A stretch of DNA of 64,000 bases. Origin: Paramoeba atlantica (taxonomy: Eukaryota; Discosea). A model generated the notes under the pieces. It made no database searches. It saw nothing but the letters and a program-made list of their open reading frames with translations, and was not told where the DNA came from. Shown piece after piece: positions 61,034 through 64,000 of this stretch. The stretch lies in assembly GCA_977017575.1 (NCBI GenBank), contig CDRNVI010000012.1, positions 1,136,653-1,200,652 on the forward strand, written 5' to 3'. Every line of letters begins with the position of its first letter. The first letter of the stretch is position 1. A program made the translations under genes and the position numbers.

Positions 61034-61389
61034 GGCAGGTATTTTTCATAACTGTAAATTAGCTATTTTGTTCAGTTATTACATGTACATGATGTTCATT
61101 CTTAACACCGTTAAGACTTGTACGATTTGCTTGACATATCAATGGCCAGATATACTTCGTAACTATAGGACGTCGCATGTAAACGTTGTTTACGTTTACG
61201 TAAACGTGTAAAAGTTGATGTTTACGTGTTTCCGAATTTATTATCATACCAAAGTACTTTTACTTTTCATCGAATGAAAAACAATGAATTTTTTTTGTTG
61301 TATTCTCACATTTTTCTGTGTTACATTCTTTCCACTCAAACCAACAAAACACAGACACACAATATATTTAGCTCGTTACCCTAAAATCA
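61034..61389. other. Intergenic region with GTTTACGT repeats
   Basis: About 355 bases. At 61172-61232 several copies of GTTTACGT/ACGTAAAC form a nested palindrome. No gene or RNA seen. Confidence 0.55.
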
Positions 61390-62817
61390 ATGCTCCGCTA
61401 CCAACGCATTTGGCGCAACACCCTGGAGCACTACGCGGCCTGGGGCAATGCCATGATGAAATGTGTGGACGACCGTGTCAACCACGGGGAGGAAAACTTC
61501 CAACGTGCTCTCACCGTACGCGACCAACTTCAACAAGTCGCCTCTCGGTGGAACCCGGATGCTAAGATTTACCTCTGCGGGTCGGTCGTCACTCTTGGGG
61601 TGCTGGAACGCAACAGCGATTTTGACATGTGTTGTTTGCTCCAGGATATGGTCTCGGAGTTTAAAGTACAGAGTCGGATGTGTGAGAAGTTTTGGAAATC
61701 TTGTCGAGCGCATGTCCCGCATCACCTACGGGATCACTTACTCGGGCTCGCGGAGTGTCGTACCCCTGTGGTGACGTTGCACTGTGTGAATGAGGCGAAG
61801 TTAAAACATATGCAGTTCGGTGAGCTTACCCCGGAGGAGGAGATGGATAGCCGTACGGCGGTGCTGCGACTGAAGACGCGACAGTTTAGCGATGAAGAGC
61901 TCAAGGAATTGTTGAGCAAGATGCCAGGCAAGGTTTTGCGGCATAACGTGAGTACGTATAACCCAGATACCGGGTCGGGGACAGTTCTCGAGTTGGAGAT
62001 GGACACTACGGTGCACGCCATGCAGGCACTGTCGGTGCTTCCCGACGGCAAGTTGCTGGCAAAGCACCAGCGGGAGGATTTGATACGGGATTTTAAGGAC
62101 GTGAATCGTGTGCCGGAGCTTCTGCGGTTTAACTGGGACTGCAGTTTTATGGGGCTGGGTATTTTGAACTCCTACTTGATACGAAAGTACCTGCTTGACG
62201 AGGCACCTGTATATGCGCGGTACTGTGCCATGGCGATTAAGATTTGGAGCAAAGGAAATTATTTTGGTGTGGGTACCGGAGGCTACCTCACTACCTACGC
62301 CATCAGCATCATGTTTCTGTACTTTCTCCTTGTCACACACAACATGAAGTGGATTGACCCTGGGTCAATGCCTCATCCGGTGTATCTTCCCCGCTACCCA
62401 GACTATGTCCCATTTCTTCCTGAGGAGCGGCCGAACCCTGCGGAGGTGGGGTACATCGTTGCCGAATTCTTTCGATTTTATGCGAATTTCGACTGGTCGC
62501 GTGAGGTAGTGAGTTTAAACCGCCCACGACGCTCCACACGGGATGACCTGCAGTGGAATTTTACGATAAAGGAACGGGAAAATTTTCACTATCACATCTG
62601 TATCCAGGACCCCTATGAGGCCATCAACACAGGGGGGTTGAATTTGGGCCGCTGGTTACATGAGGAAAAGGTGGATATTGTGAAGAAGGAGTTTACGAGT
62701 GCGGCGCAGCAAATGTCCTCATTGACCCCGCAACAAGCAGATCAAATCTTTTTTGGTCAGAAACGACCCCCGATAGGGCAAAAGAATTGGGCGACCCATA
62801 CCAAGCATCGAAGGTGA
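61390..62817 (+). CDS. RET2: Terminal uridylyltransferase, RET2-like
   Basis: 475 residues. The polymerase-beta nucleotidyltransferase motif is YLCGSVVTLGVLERNSDFD, with metal-binding Asp77 and Asp79; Asp205 in ELEMD is a candidate third carboxylate. Between them (about 130-200) lies an inserted domain, as in RET2, the TUTase of the RNA-editing core complex that adds U to mitochondrial mRNAs. The PAP-associated domain follows: FNWDCSFMGLGILNSYLIRK, AIKIWSKGNYF and GYLTTYAISIMFLYFLL, then NFHYHICIQDPYEAIN. No strong mitochondrial presequence is visible, although MLRYQRIWRNTLEHY is basic. Alternatives are MEAT1 or a KPAP-type poly(A) polymerase. Composition is mildly GC-rich. Its presence implies U-insertion editing in this organism. 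Confidence 0.7.
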   Translation: MLRYQRIWRNTLEHYAAWGNAMMKCVDDRVNHGEENFQRALTVRDQLQQVASRWNPDAKIYLCGSVVTLGVLERNSDFDMCCLLQDMVSEFKVQSRMCEKFWKSCRAHVPHHLRDHLLGLAECRTPVVTLHCVNEAKLKHMQFGELTPEEEMDSRTAVLRLKTRQFSDEELKELLSKMPGKVLRHNVSTYNPDTGSGTVLELEMDTTVHAMQALSVLPDGKLLAKHQREDLIRDFKDVNRVPELLRFNWDCSFMGLGILNSYLIRKYLLDEAPVYARYCAMAIKIWSKGNYFGVGTGGYLTTYAISIMFLYFLLVTHNMKWIDPGSMPHPVYLPRYPDYVPFLPEERPNPAEVGYIVAEFFRFYANFDWSREVVSLNRPRRSTRDDLQWNFTIKERENFHYHICIQDPYEAINTGGLNLGRWLHEEKVDIVKKEFTSAAQQMSSLTPQQADQIFFGQKRPPIGQKNWATHTKHRR

Positions 62818-63116
62818 TCACGTGCTCGACATTGAGGTATTGCTTTCGATCTTTCTTGCGGGTTTCGTCCAACAATATTTTTGTGTCTCAGTTGAGACTC
62901 TTACATAACCTTATTGGGTTGTTGTGTGACTATTGAAGTCTATTTAGGAGTGTTTTTCTATTATCGTGGTTCGTCACGGCTTGAAATTAATAATGCTCAA
63001 GTGGCACATTGTTAAGCATTTGTTTCTCTATTTTTGGGAAGCAATTCTCAGTTACAGTTTTTTACATCTCTTTTTCTACTCTTTCCTTCGTTTCATTTCA
63101 ATCCTATCTTTTCCTC
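62818..63116. promoter_or_regulatory. Spacer ending in an AG-free pyrimidine leader
   Basis: About 300 bases without a gene. The last 59 (after AG at 63056-63057) contain no AG, are T/C-rich and end at the ATG at 63117. Confidence 0.45.
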
Positions 63117-64000
63117 ATGAAGTCCACTCGCACCCATCGCCGACTTGTCAACAACTGGCACCGTCACGGGGGCCAGAAACATCAAAGCCTCGTTCCTCTC
63201 ACTTACGAATACCGCAAACCCCACCTTTCGGGGCGCCCCGCCTACTTCACCCTTAAATCCTTCTACACCCTCGGGTGCTACCCTTCAGGACTCGACGCTC
63301 CCTACCGTCTCCCCGACTTTTACAAACACTATCTTTCGAGTTATCTCCCCGAGCCCTATGAGGAGTGGCTCGCCTGCATGCAACCCAATCATGAGGAACG
63401 GATACGCCGCGCGTGTGCTAGTCTTCGCGAGGCAGAGCATAAGATGACCATTCCCGCTTCGTCAAAATGGCGGCCCATCCCGCTGATTACAGGGCTAGAA
63501 AAAGTGACACAACCGTTGGAGAGTTTGTTGGAATGTTTCGGGGATCGGATTCCCATTTCCGCGGGAATCGCACGACGGGTGTTACTTCACCACCGGGAGG
63601 AATTTTTTAACCTCACAAGGGTGTACGAGGAGGTAGTCACCACAATGGGAAGCACCCCTCACGCACGCTGGAAACTTTCCCACCCCACACAACGCGCGGA
63701 GCCCGCTCTGCCAGGTCGGCTTACCGAGGAAGAATCTCTCTTTTTATCCTCCTTAACCCCTTCCGAATTATCTTCTCCTTCCGATCCCCACTCATTGTCC
63801 ACTCTCCCACCATCTCCTCTCTCCCCTTCCTCTCACCATCCCACGCATGATCCGTCATCCCCGGAATTTAACACCCCAACCTCTACACTCACCCCTACCC
63901 CTCCTTCACCCACCCCTCCTTCCCCCACCCCCTCTACCCCTACCCCTCCTTCCCCCACCCCTACGCCCTCTACAACAAATCAAACCCCTCACACACATTC
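63117..64000 (+). CDS. Hypothetical protein, open at the window end
   Basis: The frame from ATG 63117 stays open to the edge (at least 294 residues). The first 200 residues look like a conserved basic globular domain: MKSTRTHRRLVNNWHRHG, then GRPAYFTLKSFYTLGCYPSG, LPDFYKHYLSSYLPEPYEEW, and a helical HEERIRRACASLREAEHK. From about residue 215 it becomes Ser/Pro/Thr-rich and finally a (TPPSPTP)n stretch encoded by almost pure C/T DNA. I do not recognise the family; a basic, aromatic N-terminus is reminiscent of mitoribosomal proteins. The end of the gene, and any G-rich second half, lies outside the window. Confidence 0.7.
   Translation, partial: MKSTRTHRRLVNNWHRHGGQKHQSLVPLTYEYRKPHLSGRPAYFTLKSFYTLGCYPSGLDAPYRLPDFYKHYLSSYLPEPYEEWLACMQPNHEERIRRACASLREAEHKMTIPASSKWRPIPLITGLEKVTQPLESLLECFGDRIPISAGIARRVLLHHREEFFNLTRVYEEVVTTMGSTPHARWKLSHPTQRAEPALPGRLTEEESLFLSSLTPSELSSPSDPHSLSTLPPSPLSPSSHHPTHDPSSPEFNTPTSTLTPTPPSPTPPSPTPSTPTPPSPTPTPSTTNQTPHTH

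Overview
The window looks like nuclear DNA of a kinetoplastid protist (Euglenozoa). Every host gene is intronless and on the + strand, as in a polycistronic kinetoplastid gene array. The content is telling: a GAPDH ending in a peroxisome/glycosome-type tripeptide (NKL), a multi-domain ArdC-N protein resembling the kinetoplast-DNA binder Tc38/p38, a TUTase most like the RNA-editing enzyme RET2, and several large helical-repeat proteins with mitochondrial-type N-termini. I cannot name the species. The density of transposons and the expanded leucine-rich-repeat (LRR) family argue against a typical compact trypanosomatid and favour a bodonid or prokinetoplastid, but this is inference.

Layout: 3-296 LRR tail; 764-10286 housekeeping block (GAPDH, Tc38-like, U-box/CCCH, polyprenyl diphosphate synthase, PPR-like); 10287-11945 repeats; 11946-13940 LRR; 14459-22259 housekeeping block (SDS22-like, GOT1, giant helical-repeat protein, ABT1/ESF2, TrmH/SpoU methyltransferase); 22409-23553 a hAT-like element nested in a TA-flanked element; 23707-27294 RRM-like and PPR-like genes; 27893-28531 LRR; 28.7-33.8 kb transposon island (Merlin relic, LINE relic, MITE, tandem repeats); 34032 LRR; 35049-36863 NYN-like and YbeY-like; 37.1-38.7 kb LRR pseudogene and Merlin transposase; 39094-40880 two LRR genes; 41388-41712 MITE; 41929-46194 unknown gene and a frame-broken oligopeptidase B; 46455-48233 two LRR genes; 48718-54231 enoyl-CoA isomerase, BRE1-like ligase with an in-frame TAG, unknown gene; 54.3-58.6 kb second transposon island (pogo-like nest, palindromic repeat, MITE); 58715-61033 large LRR; 61390 TUTase; 63117-end an open gene.

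Three themes stand out. (1) Mitochondrial gene expression and kinetoplast maintenance dominate the recognisable genes (Tc38-like, PPR-like proteins, NYN-like, YbeY, TUTase, COQ1). (2) A private LRR family with a 23-residue repeat and a variable 'W...C.W.GV.C' cap occupies most transposon-rich gaps between housekeeping genes. (3) Many housekeeping genes carry a sharp reversal of strand composition inside the coding sequence: the first part is extremely C-rich (pyrimidine), the second extremely G-rich (purine), often starting in an AG-free pyrimidine leader that abuts the ATG. This third pattern is the strongest candidate for something undescribed.
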